64,000 nucleotides of DNA from Pseudanabaena sp. FACHB-1998 (GCF_014696355.1 NZ_JACJQA010000003.1:186001-250000); one strand, 5' to 3'. Positions 1 through 8,901 are shown, counted from the stretch's first letter. Translations and numbers: made by a program. Notes: generated by a model from the letters alone, not told the origin.

Positions 1-136
1 CCTGTTTGCCCCCTGCATGGAAGATTTGCTTAGCGATCGCCTCTGCGCGATCGCCTGATAATCGCACAATGCCCACACTGCCCTGTTGTGGGGAAATCGC
101 CGTAGCGATCGCCGCGATCGTGTCAGATAGACTCAT
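1..136 (-). CDS. mnmE: tRNA modification GTPase MnmE (TrmE), N-terminal part
   Basis: The reverse strand reads from an ATG at 136 into [20 protein letters not shown] and then [18 protein letters not shown], the opening strand-helix of the MnmE/TrmE N-terminal formyl-tetrahydrofolate-binding domain. The protein works with MnmG to install carboxymethylaminomethyl groups at U34 of certain tRNAs. Only about 45 codons lie in the window; the rest, including the G domain, runs off the left edge. The match over this stretch is close, so the family call is firm although the gene is partial. Confidence 0.85.
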   Translation of the reverse strand, partial: MSLSDTIAAIATAISPQQGSVGIVRLSGDRAEAIAKQIFHAGGKQ

Positions 137-679
137 TCGTAATATTTATAAAATTGGAATGGATTAAGATTGAGAAAACATTATAGCAGTCCTAAATGAT
201 TAGGACTTAAGCAATGGCAACGAAATTTATAGCAAATCAAGAAATGGCTACGCCATTTCTTGATTTGAAAACCTTGCTAGGTTTGGTTTTTAATTCAAGA
301 AAGTGTTGTCACATTTTCGTGAATTACCAGTACTGGGTTTCGATTAGAGGTGTAAGTCTTAATCATTTATAAATTTTGGGGTTTGTGGAAACTTACCCTC
401 ATCGGGCTGTGACTCTACAAACCATAGAGGATTACTCTCTACACAAGGCTAACTTTGGTAAATTTTTTGCTAAAGCTTAGCTAATAAGATTTACAATAGA
501 ATCAAAGTATAATGAAGTTTGATATAGCTAATTAATAGACTAAAAGTTTAAAAAAATCAGTATTCCTTGCGTAATGATTTTATCTGTTTGGGGGATTCTT
601 TCAGTTTTTAGACTCACTTTTAATTTATTAGTTCTTTGTCAATTTTTTAGAACAGTTTTGAAATTGGGTCTTTCACGCT
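137..679. other. Intergenic region with hairpin and diverged repeat
   Basis: No gene is seen between mnmE and the hybrid kinase. The stretch is AT-rich in its right half and must hold both divergent promoters. It contains the hairpin at 234-266. The segment at about 267-345 (accttgctaggtttggtttt, then a long T/A tract and a cattttcgtgaa element) is closely similar to 5654-5712, so this is a dispersed intergenic repeat. Confidence 0.5.
234..266. repeat. Perfect 15-bp-arm hairpin
   Basis: Arms at 234-248 and 252-266 pair perfectly around a TAC loop (core atggctacgccat). The same core recurs at 8796-8826, and a reversed form sits near 5625-5640. It lies between two divergently transcribed genes, so it is not an obvious terminator for either. 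Confidence 0.8.
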
Positions 680-3600
680 ATGCGAACATTTAATAATGGT
701 GATTTGCCCACTTACCCAGATCAGGGTACAAAGAACTCTCGCATCCACTCCTCTTTGACTCCTAGCAAAAAGAAAAGAGTTAATCAAAAAGCATCGGCAA
801 ATACCAACAAGGCATCTTTAAGGCTACATCAAGCTATTTTAGATAGTGCTAATTGTTCAATTATTGCCACTACAGTTGATGGCGTAATCTGTGCTTTTAA
901 TGCAACTGCGGAGCGCTGGTTAGGCTATTCTGCCTCCGAAATGATTGATAAACAGACCCCCGCTTGTTTTCACGATCCCCTAGAAATACAGCAAAAGGCG
1001 ATCGCTTTGACTGAAGAGCTAGGAATACCCATAGATGTTGGTTTTGAAGTATTTGTAGCAAAAGCCAAAAGAGGAGATTTAGAAGAGCAGGAGTGGAATT
1101 ATATTCGGAAAGATGGATCGAGATTTCCTGTCATGCTTTCTATTTCGGCACTGCGAGATACGGACAATCGGATCTCAGGTTTTTTAGGCATCGCTAATGA
1201 TATTACTAAGCGTAAACAATCTGAAGCCGAATTACATAACACCTTACGGGAGTTAGCTTTTCAGAAATTTGCTCTCGATCAAGCCGCGATCGTAGCGGTG
1301 ACTGATTTAAATGGCTATATTACCTATGCCAATAGTAAGTTTTGTGAAATATCTGGATACAGCCAAGAGGAAATATTAGGCAAAGATCATCGAATGCTTA
1401 ATTCTGCATTTCATGCTCCAGAATTTTTTGATAATCTTTGGGAAACTATTTCTAGTGGAAAGGTCTGGCGAGGAGAAATTCGGAATAAGACTAAGGATGG
1501 CAAGTTTTATTGGACTGATAGCACTATTATTCCCCTTGTCGGCGAGGATGGCTTGCCAACTAAGTATTTAGCAATTCGCTTTGATATTAGCGATCGCAAA
1601 AAGGTTGAAGAGACTCTACTTTTACAAGAAAGAGCGATCGCCGCCAGTCACAATGGAATTGTGATTACCGATCATCGTCTTCTCAATAATCCCATTGTGT
1701 TTGTTAATCCCGCCTTTGAAAAAATCACTGGCTATTCCGAGATTGATGTCGTCGGAAAAAATTGCCGATTCTTGCAAGGAAACGATATTTTTCAACCCGA
1801 AAAAGAAATCATCCGTACGGCCATTCAGTCAGGAACATCTTGCACTGTAGTTATGCGTAACTATCGCAAAGATGGCACTTTGTTTTGGAATGAATTGAAT
1901 ATCTCGCCCATATTTTCCGATGATGGTTTAGTAAGCCATTTTATTGGGATTCAAACGGATATTACCGAACGAAAAGAAGCGGAAAAAGACTTAAAAAGAC
2001 AGATGCGTCTGACGGTTCTGCTCAATCGCATTACCGACGAAATCCGTCAAAGCCTTGATGTGGATAGTATTTTTCAGACTGCGGCTCGACAAATTCAATT
2101 GGCTTTTCATGCTAGTCGCTGTTTGATTTATAAACTGGAATATATCAAAGATGCTGCTCCCAAAACTACTCCTACAACCAAAAATATTTCTAATCAGATC
2201 CATATCTCGCTAATGTCCGAACAATTAGCTGAAAAGATTTTCTCAGTTAAAGAGATTGAATTGCCATTACTAAATAGTACTTTTGGTCAGAGGATTTCTT
2301 CGCAAGATCAAGCTATAGCCATTAAAAATGTCTATGTAGAGACTGAGTTAGAGCAGTTTAGTGATTTATTCTATCGGATGCAATTGCGCTCTATGTTAGC
2401 AATTCGCACTTCATCCCACGGATTAACCAATGGTATTATTCTATTACATCACTGCAATACTTTCCATGAATGGACAATCGAAGAGAAAGAATTACTGGAA
2501 TCCGTTGCAAAACAGGTAAGTATTGCTCTATCTCAAGCGCATTTATTGATTCAAGAAAAGCGCCAAAGAGAACAGTTAATTAAGCAAAATGCTGAATTAG
2601 AAGAAGCCAAAATTATTGCGGAAGCGGCTAATCGCTCTAAGAGTGACTTTTTGGCAACGATGAGTCATGAGATTCGCACCCCGATGAATGCGGTAATTGG
2701 CATGACGGGAGTTTTACTAGATACCAAACTAACCAAAGAGCAACGTGAATTTGTCGAAATCGCGCGTAATGCTGGTGATACTCTGCTAACGATCATTAAT
2801 GATATTTTGGATTTTTCTAAAATTGAATCAGGACATTTAGAGCTAGAAGAACAAACCTTTGATTTGAGAACCTGCCTCGAGGATACAATCGAGTTACTTT
2901 CAGCAAAAGCGATTGAGAAAAAAATTGATCTAGGTTATTTAATTCATCCCAATGTTGATGTATTGATCGTCGGGGATATGACTCGTTTGCGCCAAGTCTT
3001 AGCTAACTTAATCGGTAATGCGGTCAAATTTACCAGCCGTGGCTCGGTGAATATTTCGGTTACGCAGTTACAAGATCTCTGCTATGCCCATTGCGATCTT
3101 TATAATCATCATCAAGAAGATAATTTATTGCGAATCTTACAGTTTGCGGTCAAAGATACGGGAGTAGGCATCCCTAGCGATCGCCTCTATCGTTTATTTC
3201 AACCCTTTAGCCAAGTCGATGCTTCTACAACTAGGCAATATGGAGGCACGGGGCTGGGGTTAGCGATTAGCAAGCGTCTGTGCGAGTTGATGGGGGGATC
3301 GATGTGGGTGCATAGCAATGTTAACCAAGGCTCTACTTTTTATTTCACAATCACTGTTCCTATCAATAAATGGGATACCGAGGAACTTACCCATGCTGGC
3401 AATAATGCAAATTTATCGCGCCCATTGCAATACACCCAAGCTAGCCAAATTAGTCGGATTTCCATCGATCGCAGCTTGGAGCAGCAAGGATATGCCTTCG
3501 ATCCCCGCATGGCGAGAAATCATCCTTTAAGGATTTTGCTGGCTGAAGATAATGTGGTTAATCAAAAAGTTGCCATTCATATTTTGCAACGCATGGGCTA

Positions 3601-4270
3601 TCGGGCGGACATTGCTGCTAATGGACTAGAGGTACTAACCGCACTCTCCCAGCAAACCTACGATCTCATATTTATGGATATGCAAATGCCTGAAATGGAT
3701 GGGCTGGTTGCCACCCGACAAATTCATCAAAATTGGCTCAATGGGACGCTGACTAATAAACCAAGAATAGTGGCGATGACCGCAAATGCCATGCAAGGCG
3801 ATCGCGAAATTTGTTTATCCTCAGGTATGGATGATTATTTGAGTAAACCCATTCGTCCAGCCGAGCTTGTCAGGGTATTATGGGAATGTCAGCCAATTGC
3901 TTCAAATATATCTGTGAAAATATCATCAATTAATATCAACACTTTGCATGAAGTTGTTAACGATATTGGCGGTGAAGATCCAGAGTTCTTATCTGAACTT
4001 ATTGATAGTTATCTTGATAATACGCAATCACTCCTCCAAGAGTTATATACTAGCCTTGCTGAGCCTGACTTCGAGCGACTGCTTCGGACAGCTCACTCCT
4101 TAAAATCTAGTAGTAGCGTAATCGGCGCTGACGATCTCGCAAGTTTGTGTCGAGAGTTGGAAGCGTATCTAAGAAATAATCATCGTGAGGATTTAGATAT
4201 AAAAATTAATAAAATTGCTGATGAATATGCAACTGTAAAAACTGAGTTAGAGCATCAAAAATATGGTTAA
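680..4270 (+). CDS. LOV/PAS hybrid sensor histidine kinase with REC and HPt
   Basis: This 1196-residue phosphorelay kinase has three PAS domains (about 48-178, 193-308, 317-432), a GAF-like region (about 445-620), a coiled linker, HisKA with H663 in MSHEIRTPMN, an HATPase domain with DTGVG and GGTGLGLAI, a receiver domain with D1000 in FMDMQMPE, and an HPt domain with H1139 in TAHSLKS. The third PAS carries GKNCRFLQG (C362), N394 in NYRKDG, N404 in FWN and Q425 in FIGIQ, the residues that bind FMN and form the cysteinyl adduct in LOV domains, so blue-light sensing is inferred. No transmembrane segment is evident, so it is likely cytosolic. A GGDEF response regulator follows 66 nt downstream and is the probable partner. 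The start was taken at the first ATG; the first 45 residues are low-complexity. Confidence 0.93.
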   Translation: MRTFNNGDLPTYPDQGTKNSRIHSSLTPSKKKRVNQKASANTNKASLRLHQAILDSANCSIIATTVDGVICAFNATAERWLGYSASEMIDKQTPACFHDPLEIQQKAIALTEELGIPIDVGFEVFVAKAKRGDLEEQEWNYIRKDGSRFPVMLSISALRDTDNRISGFLGIANDITKRKQSEAELHNTLRELAFQKFALDQAAIVAVTDLNGYITYANSKFCEISGYSQEEILGKDHRMLNSAFHAPEFFDNLWETISSGKVWRGEIRNKTKDGKFYWTDSTIIPLVGEDGLPTKYLAIRFDISDRKKVEETLLLQERAIAASHNGIVITDHRLLNNPIVFVNPAFEKITGYSEIDVVGKNCRFLQGNDIFQPEKEIIRTAIQSGTSCTVVMRNYRKDGTLFWNELNISPIFSDDGLVSHFIGIQTDITERKEAEKDLKRQMRLTVLLNRITDEIRQSLDVDSIFQTAARQIQLAFHASRCLIYKLEYIKDAAPKTTPTTKNISNQIHISLMSEQLAEKIFSVKEIELPLLNSTFGQRISSQDQAIAIKNVYVETELEQFSDLFYRMQLRSMLAIRTSSHGLTNGIILLHHCNTFHEWTIEEKELLESVAKQVSIALSQAHLLIQEKRQREQLIKQNAELEEAKIIAEAANRSKSDFLATMSHEIRTPMNAVIGMTGVLLDTKLTKEQREFVEIARNAGDTLLTIINDILDFSKIESGHLELEEQTFDLRTCLEDTIELLSAKAIEKKIDLGYLIHPNVDVLIVGDMTRLRQVLANLIGNAVKFTSRGSVNISVTQLQDLCYAHCDLYNHHQEDNLLRILQFAVKDTGVGIPSDRLYRLFQPFSQVDASTTRQYGGTGLGLAISKRLCELMGGSMWVHSNVNQGSTFYFTITVPINKWDTEELTHAGNNANLSRPLQYTQASQISRISIDRSLEQQGYAFDPRMARNHPLRILLAEDNVVNQKVAIHILQRMGYRADIAANGLEVLTALSQQTYDLIFMDMQMPEMDGLVATRQIHQNWLNGTLTNKPRIVAMTANAMQGDREICLSSGMDDYLSKPIRPAELVRVLWECQPIASNISVKISSININTLHEVVNDIGGEDPEFLSELIDSYLDNTQSLLQELYTSLAEPDFERLLRTAHSLKSSSSVIGADDLASLCRELEAYLRNNHREDLDIKINKIADEYATVKTELEHQKYG

Positions 4271-4336
4271 ATCCTCATTTGCTCTCTTTTGATTTCCTCC
4301 CAACTCTAATCCTGTCCAGTCCTGTCTAGTTATGTA

Positions 4337-5377
4337 ATGACAACCGACGATACCAGCGATCGCAATAAGCATCCAATCTCTGAACTAAATATCTCACCCC
4401 CAGACGTAACATTTACAAAGTCTCCTTTGATTCTCGTGGTTGATGACGATTTGTTCATGCGTAAAATTTTGGTGCGCTATTTAGAACGGGAAAACTATCG
4501 TGTAGTTGAGGCGGCTAACGGGATGGAGGCGTTAAAGCTTTATCAAGATCTAGAGCCAGATATGATTTTGTTAGATGCGTTGATGCCTGTGCTGGATGGT
4601 TTTGAGTGCTGTTCGAGATTGCAGAAATTACCTAATGGTGACCATACGCCTGTTTTGATTATTACGGCTCTCGAAGATCGCGAATCGGTGGATCGCGCCT
4701 ATGAGGTGGGCGCTTCGGATTATGTGACTAAGCCGATCCACTGGGCGGTATTACGTCAAAGGGTGCGCCGCTTGCTAGAACAAGCCAATTTGCGCCAACA
4801 ACTAGAAGCCGCAAATCAACAACTAGCTTTTGTGGTCAAGGAATTGCAAAGATTAGTTTCTATTGATGGGCTAACTCAGGTAGCTAATCGTCGCTGTCTG
4901 GATGAATATCTCGATCAAGAATGTCGGCGATCGCTGAGGGAGCAGATTCCGATTTCTTTGGTGTTATGCGATATCGACTTTTTTAAAAACTATAACGATA
5001 ACTACGGTCACCAAGAAGGCGATCGCTGTTTGCAAGAAGTAGCGCAAGCCATCAGCAGAGCCACGAATCGTCCTGCGGATCTAGTAGCTCGTTATGGGGG
5101 AGAAGAATTTGCGATCGTCTTACCAAATACGGATGAAGAAGGGGGAATGAATGTGGCTTTAAGAGCCACAGAAATCGTGCGATCGCTCCAGTTAATCCAT
5201 GAGCATTCTAAAGTTTCGGATTTTGTAACGATTAGCTGTGGGGTTGCCACGCTTACCCCTTGGCAAAATTTGCTAGCTCAAGCTAACCATTTGTTAAAAG
5301 CCGCCGATCGCGCTTTATATACCGCTAAAGGTGAGGGGAGAAATTGCGTTAGGCAAACTGATGTGATTGGCGATTAA
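4337..5377 (+). CDS. Response regulator with GGDEF domain (diguanylate cyclase)
   Basis: An N-terminal receiver domain (about 30-147) has DDD near 36-38, phospho-acceptor D80 in LLDALMP and K132 in TKP. A short coiled linker leads to a GGDEF domain (about 172-343). The active loop reads RYGGEEF with GGEEF at 254-258, so catalysis of two GTP to c-di-GMP is expected. R245-P-A-D248 lies five residues upstream and matches the RxxD product-inhibition I-site. The gene follows the hybrid kinase on the same strand with a short gap, suggesting co-transcription and phosphotransfer from that kinase; both are inferences. Confidence 0.93.
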   Translation: MTTDDTSDRNKHPISELNISPPDVTFTKSPLILVVDDDLFMRKILVRYLERENYRVVEAANGMEALKLYQDLEPDMILLDALMPVLDGFECCSRLQKLPNGDHTPVLIITALEDRESVDRAYEVGASDYVTKPIHWAVLRQRVRRLLEQANLRQQLEAANQQLAFVVKELQRLVSIDGLTQVANRRCLDEYLDQECRRSLREQIPISLVLCDIDFFKNYNDNYGHQEGDRCLQEVAQAISRATNRPADLVARYGGEEFAIVLPNTDEEGGMNVALRATEIVRSLQLIHEHSKVSDFVTISCGVATLTPWQNLLAQANHLLKAADRALYTAKGEGRNCVRQTDVIGD

Positions 5378-5408
5378 AAGCACGGGCACTTTGCGCTCAA
5401 CTCCCAAT

Positions 5409-5456
5409 CAGGAAATTTTTAAAAGGCTTGCTTGCAAGCTTTTTAAAAATTTCCTG
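5409..5456. terminator. Hairpin downstream of GGDEF gene
   Basis: An inverted repeat with arms beginning caggaaatttttaaaa closes around ggcttgcttgcaagc about 30 nt after the stop codon. It probably terminates the kinase/cyclase transcript. The T-tract is inside the arms, not after them, so intrinsic termination is uncertain. Confidence 0.5.
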
Positions 5457-5717
5457 TGGTTTGGTTGTTTGGTAATTACAGCAAGGGAAAACCGCGATAA
5501 CTTTCTTGGCAACTTATGGTACGGTCATACCTGATTGCTATCATTTTCTGAAAGTATTGCAAAGAAACCCTTTCACAAAAATATTTTGATGTATATCTAT
5601 AAGTCAGCAATGTAATACCAAAATTAAAAATAGCGTAGCCATTTTTAGTTAAAAAACCTTACTGGGTTTGGTTTTTAATTCATAAAAGTGTGATTATACT
5701 TTCGTGAACTGGTATTC

Positions 5718-5750
5718 ATAGAGTTGTCGAGCTTCGCGCCACAACTCTAT
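5718..5750. repeat. Hairpin upstream of CbiC-like gene
   Basis: An inverted repeat with atagagttgt and acaactctat arms surrounds cgagcttcgcgcc. It belongs to the same GCTTCGC-loop family that fills other gaps. An in-frame TTG inside it could extend the downstream reading frame, but that start would be made of repeat sequence. Confidence 0.6.
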
Positions 5751-5813
5751 TTAAGGGCTTCTACATCTATAACTCAAATAGTCAAACTCAAGTTAAATAT
5801 TTTGCATAATCCT

Positions 5814-6428
5814 ATGGAATGGCACATTACGGACGCACAGAGCTTAGCAATCATCGATAACGAAATTGGCGAACATTCCCTCACACCTGCTGAATATGAA
5901 ATAGTGCGTCAGGTAATCTATGCAACTGCTGACTTTGAGTATAAAAGTCTGGTCAGATTTTCGGAGCAAGCATTACAAGCAGGAGCTACCGCCCTAGCCA
6001 ACCGAGCCACGATTATTGTCGATGTGCCAACGGTGCAAGCAGCGATTTTTCCGAATATCAGTGATACCTTTGTTAATCCTATTTACTGCGCGGTAGAAGC
6101 GATTACTCGTCCCCAAAAGGGTAAAACTCAAGCAGCTTGGGGGATCGAAACCTTGGCAAAGCGCTATCCTGAAGCAATTTTTGTAATAGGCGAGTCTCAG
6201 ACGGCTCTGGCGACTCTGGTGGATTTGATTGAATTGGAGGATGTAAAGCCCGCCTTGGTAATTGGTACGCCTGCGGGTTTTATTGATACGGATGTGATTA
6301 AGTCGCGTTTAAATGATTCGCTGATTCCCCATATTCGCGTGGATGGTCGTAAGGGCAATGCGATCGCTGCCGCCGCCATATTTAATTCCTTAATCAATTT
6401 GTCGTGGCAAGCCTACGGCAATAAATAA
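5814..6428 (+). CDS. Cobalt-precorrin-8 / precorrin-8X methylmutase-like protein
   Basis: This 204-residue protein matches the CbiC/CobH family, which moves the C-11 methyl group to C-12 in corrin-ring (vitamin B12) synthesis. The start is the ATG at 5814 (MEWHITDAQSLAIIDNEIG); a TTG 90 nt upstream lies in a palindromic repeat and is unlikely. Family features seen are TPAEYEIVRQ, the RATIIVDVPTVQAAI strand, the VIGTPAGFID loop and a C-terminal GRKGNAIAAAAIFNSL helix. The position where characterised family members have the catalytic histidine reads RQVIYATADFEY, apparently with tyrosine. It stands alone, not in a cob cluster. Confidence 0.85.
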   Translation: MEWHITDAQSLAIIDNEIGEHSLTPAEYEIVRQVIYATADFEYKSLVRFSEQALQAGATALANRATIIVDVPTVQAAIFPNISDTFVNPIYCAVEAITRPQKGKTQAAWGIETLAKRYPEAIFVIGESQTALATLVDLIELEDVKPALVIGTPAGFIDTDVIKSRLNDSLIPHIRVDGRKGNAIAAAAIFNSLINLSWQAYGNK

Positions 6429-6439
6429 TCCAAAGCCCC

Positions 6440-6476
6440 AAAGCGAGTTGCGGCGCGAAGTGCCGCAACTCGCTTT
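6440..6476. terminator. Hairpin between convergent genes
   Basis: Perfect 15-bp arms (aaagcgagttgcggc and its complement) flank a gcgaagt loop, just after the CbiC-like stop and before the end of the convergent pentapeptide gene. The position suits a bidirectional terminator. The arm sequence nearly matches the hairpin at 29821-29873. Confidence 0.6.
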
Positions 6477-6494
6477 TGAGCGCAAAGCGCAATA

Positions 6495-7226
6495 TCAAGA
6501 CCAGATAATTCCTGATAAATTTGCCTCTTGAGTCTGCATACCATCAGTAACCGCATCCGCCAGCTTGGACTTACTCAAATTAGCCTTATAAAAATTGACA
6601 CGGCTGAGGTCGGAGCCTTGGAGATTGGCGCTAGTTAAGTCACACTCGCTAAAATCTGCATCACAAAGACTTGCCCCATACAAACTCGCAAAGGTTAAAT
6701 CCGCCTCCGATAATGTTGCTTTACAAAGATTTGCCCCATTTAGACTCGAGCGGCTTAGATCGGCTCGTTGCAAAATACTTTCATTGAGATTTGCGCCAAA
6801 TAATCTGGCATCTCTTAGCACCGCTTCACTAAGATCCGCCCGATTTAACTTTGCTTTGCCTAAGTTAGCCCCATTTAACTTAGCGCGAGGCAATTTCGCT
6901 TTACTCAATATAGCTTTATACAAATTTACGCCATACAGCTTTGCTTCACTCAGATTTGCTTCACTCAGATCCGCCTCTCCTAGATCTGCGCCACTAAAAT
7001 TTGTGCCAATGAGGGTGGCGCGATAGAGCTTAGTGCCATTCAGATCGGAGCCGTTGAGCTTGGCATTACTTAGATTTGCACCATAAAGACTTGCTTCACT
7101 GAGATTTGCGCCACTTAGATCAGCATTGCTTAGATCAATGCCATTCATATCGGTTTTACAGAGATTAATTCCCGCAAAGTTCCGCCGACCTGCGTAGTAG
7201 CTATTGATTAGTTCACTAATTTCCAT
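6495..7226 (-). CDS. Pentapeptide-repeat protein
   Basis: The 243-residue product is almost entirely A(D/N)LXX pentapeptide repeats from about residue 20 to 230 (for example ADLSGANLSEASLYGANLSN), which fold into a right-handed quadrilateral beta-helix. There is no signal peptide or membrane segment, so it is probably soluble. Pentapeptide proteins are very common in cyanobacteria and most have no known function; some mimic DNA. It lies 50 nt downstream of gvpG on the same strand, so the two may be co-transcribed. The opposite strand also has a long open frame, an artefact of the repeated codons. Confidence 0.85.
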   Translation of the reverse strand: MEISELINSYYAGRRNFAGINLCKTDMNGIDLSNADLSGANLSEASLYGANLSNAKLNGSDLNGTKLYRATLIGTNFSGADLGEADLSEANLSEAKLYGVNLYKAILSKAKLPRAKLNGANLGKAKLNRADLSEAVLRDARLFGANLNESILQRADLSRSSLNGANLCKATLSEADLTFASLYGASLCDADFSECDLTSANLQGSDLSRVNFYKANLSKSKLADAVTDGMQTQEANLSGIIWS

Positions 7227-7276
7227 GAGTTTTGAGATCGATAATTGAACAAGAGAAATAAAGATGCTGTGTATCT

Positions 7277-7504
7277 TTATTTCTCTTGTTCATCCAATTC
7301 TGCTTCCATTGCCTCTAAAATCTCCTGCTCTTGAGCTACAAAATCCTCTTCACTAATATCTCCAAGATCGAAGCGTAATTGTAATGTGGTGAGCCGCTTT
7401 TGCAGATTTTCTTGTTTTTCTAATTCGGTGGTAGCCCGTTCTTCGATTTGTTCTGCAATCCAGACTAAACCGTCGAGAGGTGCTGTCAGTAGTTGCCATA
7501 CCAT
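7277..7504 (-). CDS. gvpG: Gas vesicle protein GvpG
   Basis: This small acidic, helical protein of 75 residues matches GvpG. It has the hydrophobic start MVWQLLTAPLDGLVWIAEQI, then ERATTELEKQE, a leucine-rich helix and the DISEEDFVAQE segment, ending in a Glu-rich tail. GvpG is a minor or assembly factor for gas vesicles. It is at the short end of the family range. No gvpA, gvpN, gvpF/L or other gas-vesicle gene lies nearby, so it is separated from the usual cluster. The downstream gene is a pentapeptide protein. Confidence 0.75.
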   Translation of the reverse strand: MVWQLLTAPLDGLVWIAEQIEERATTELEKQENLQKRLTTLQLRFDLGDISEEDFVAQEQEILEAMEAELDEQEK

Positions 7505-7681
7505 AGGAAAATATACTCTCAGTTATGAAATTTATACCAGTAAGCTAAGTTGCGGCGCTTTGTGCCACAACTTACATCTTGGGGATTTTGATTTGTCTTA
7601 GCTAATTCTTGCATTGCTATAATTGTGAAATTTAGGATGTTTTGTGAATTAGGCATCCTAAAATATGAAACTCGTAACCTT

Positions 7682-8794
7682 ATGCTAAACCTTGCCTATC
7701 AATACGGGGTACGTCCCCTTTTATTTTCACTTGATCCCGAAGCAGCTCATCATTTAGCGATCGCTACTTGTCGGCAAATTAGTGAATCATCAATACTCCA
7801 ATCGATCGCGAAGTCTATCTTTTACTATAGCGATTCTCGGCTAGAACAAACTTTATGGAACTTAAAATTTGACAATCCTGTGGGCTTAGCGGCCGGGTTT
7901 GATAAAAATGCGGAAGCGATCGGGGCATGGGAAAATTTAGGTTTTGGTTTTGCGGAAGTGGGGACTATTACCGCCAAGGGACAGTCAGGCAACCCCCAAC
8001 CCCGCTTATTTCGCTTACCAAGCGATCGCGCCGTCTTAAATCGCATGGGCTTTAACAATCGGGGCGCGGCAACAACTGCGATCGATCTGCAAAATTATTT
8101 AGCAAATCATCGGCTGAATATTCCCCTTGGGATTAATCTTGGCAAATCAAAAGTAACGGAACTTGCCGACGCAAAATTTGACTATGCCGAAAGCCTGCGA
8201 TCGCTCTATGAGTTTGGTGATTACTTTGTCGTTAATGTGAGTTCACCGAATACCCCTAATTTACGTGATTTGCAAGCCACTGAGCAGTTATGCGGCATTC
8301 TGGCGGAGCTAAAACCCATTAATACCGCCAACAAACCCATTCTGGTTAAAATTGCCCCTGACTTGAATGATGCGGATATTATCGAGGTGGTTAAAGCTAG
8401 TCAGTCCTACGGTGTCGCAGGAATCATCGCCACGAATACAACGATTTCGCGCCAAAATCTCACGACTACGCATTTATCGATGACGGGTAAACCTGTGACA
8501 GAAGAGGCGGGCGGTATCAGTGGTCAGCCTGTACGCGATCGCTCCTTAGCGGCGATTAACTTGATTTGGCAAGCCACCAATGGCAGCTTACCAATTATCG
8601 GCGTGGGCGGCATTTTCACCGCCGAGGATGCTTGGCAAAAGATTACGGCTGGTGCGGCGATCGTGCAGGTTTATACAGGCTTAATCTATGAGGGACCTTT
8701 AGTCATTAAGCAAATTCTGCAAGGTTTAGTCGCTAAGCTCGAAGCTCACGGTTTAGAAAATATCCAACAAGCGATCGGCTTAGCGCATCGCTAA
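7682..8794 (+). CDS. pyrD: Dihydroorotate dehydrogenase (quinone), class 2
   Basis: This 370-residue enzyme oxidises dihydroorotate to orotate in pyrimidine synthesis using FMN and a membrane quinone. Class 2 features are the N-terminal helical quinone-tunnel extension (LAYQYGVRPLLFSLDPEAAH), GLAAGFDKNAEAI, the FMN loop, the VSSPNTPNLRDLQ segment with the catalytic serine, IATNTT, and the C-terminal GVGGIFTAEDAW phosphate-binding loop. The ATG at 7682 fits homologues best; an in-frame GTG at 7625 would add 19 residues that do not look like the family. Single gene, flanked by hairpins. Confidence 0.95.
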   Translation: MLNLAYQYGVRPLLFSLDPEAAHHLAIATCRQISESSILQSIAKSIFYYSDSRLEQTLWNLKFDNPVGLAAGFDKNAEAIGAWENLGFGFAEVGTITAKGQSGNPQPRLFRLPSDRAVLNRMGFNNRGAATTAIDLQNYLANHRLNIPLGINLGKSKVTELADAKFDYAESLRSLYEFGDYFVVNVSSPNTPNLRDLQATEQLCGILAELKPINTANKPILVKIAPDLNDADIIEVVKASQSYGVAGIIATNTTISRQNLTTTHLSMTGKPVTEEAGGISGQPVRDRSLAAINLIWQATNGSLPIIGVGGIFTAEDAWQKITAGAAIVQVYTGLIYEGPLVIKQILQGLVAKLEAHGLENIQQAIGLAHR

Positions 8795-8795
8795 A

Positions 8796-8826
8796 AAGCA
8801 GAAAATGGCTACGCCATTTTCTGCTT
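8796..8826. terminator. Hairpin after pyrD
   Basis: Perfect 14-bp arms (aagcagaaaatggc) flank a TAC loop directly after the pyrD stop. The loop and inner arm match the hairpin at 234-266. Its last bases overlap the start of the 38-bp palindrome that follows. Confidence 0.65.
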
Positions 8827-8901
8827 ACTTAAAACCCAGAAATATTTTTGAAAGCGGCGCTTTGCGCCGCTTTCAAAAATATTTCTGGGTTTTAAGTAAG
8901 C
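8823..8901. repeat. Perfect 38-bp-arm inverted repeat
   Basis: Arms at 8823-8860 and 8864-8901 are exact reverse complements around a TTT loop, giving a 79-nt palindrome. It follows the pyrD hairpin and is itself followed by a short cgctgtattacagcg palindrome. A transcript would form a very stable stem. It is far longer than needed for an intrinsic terminator and has no trailing T-run. Confidence 0.9.

Larger units (their letters stand above)
5378..5813. other. Intergenic region with three palindromes
   Basis: No coding sequence is recognised. The region holds the hairpin at 5409-5456, an imperfect palindrome around 5618-5650 built on tagcgtagcca, the hairpin at 5718-5750, and the diverged copy (5654-5712) of the repeat also found at 267-345. 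The promoter of the downstream CbiC-like gene must also lie here. Confidence 0.5.

Noticed and set aside
5724-5813. TTG-start extension of the CbiC-like protein
   Set aside because: The added 30 residues are encoded by a palindromic intergenic repeat, and the ATG at 5814 matches the expected family start.
6595-7026. Long plus-strand open frame opposite the pentapeptide gene
   Set aside because: It arises from repeated leucine/alanine codons of the pentapeptide repeats read backwards; no family features and no ribosome site.
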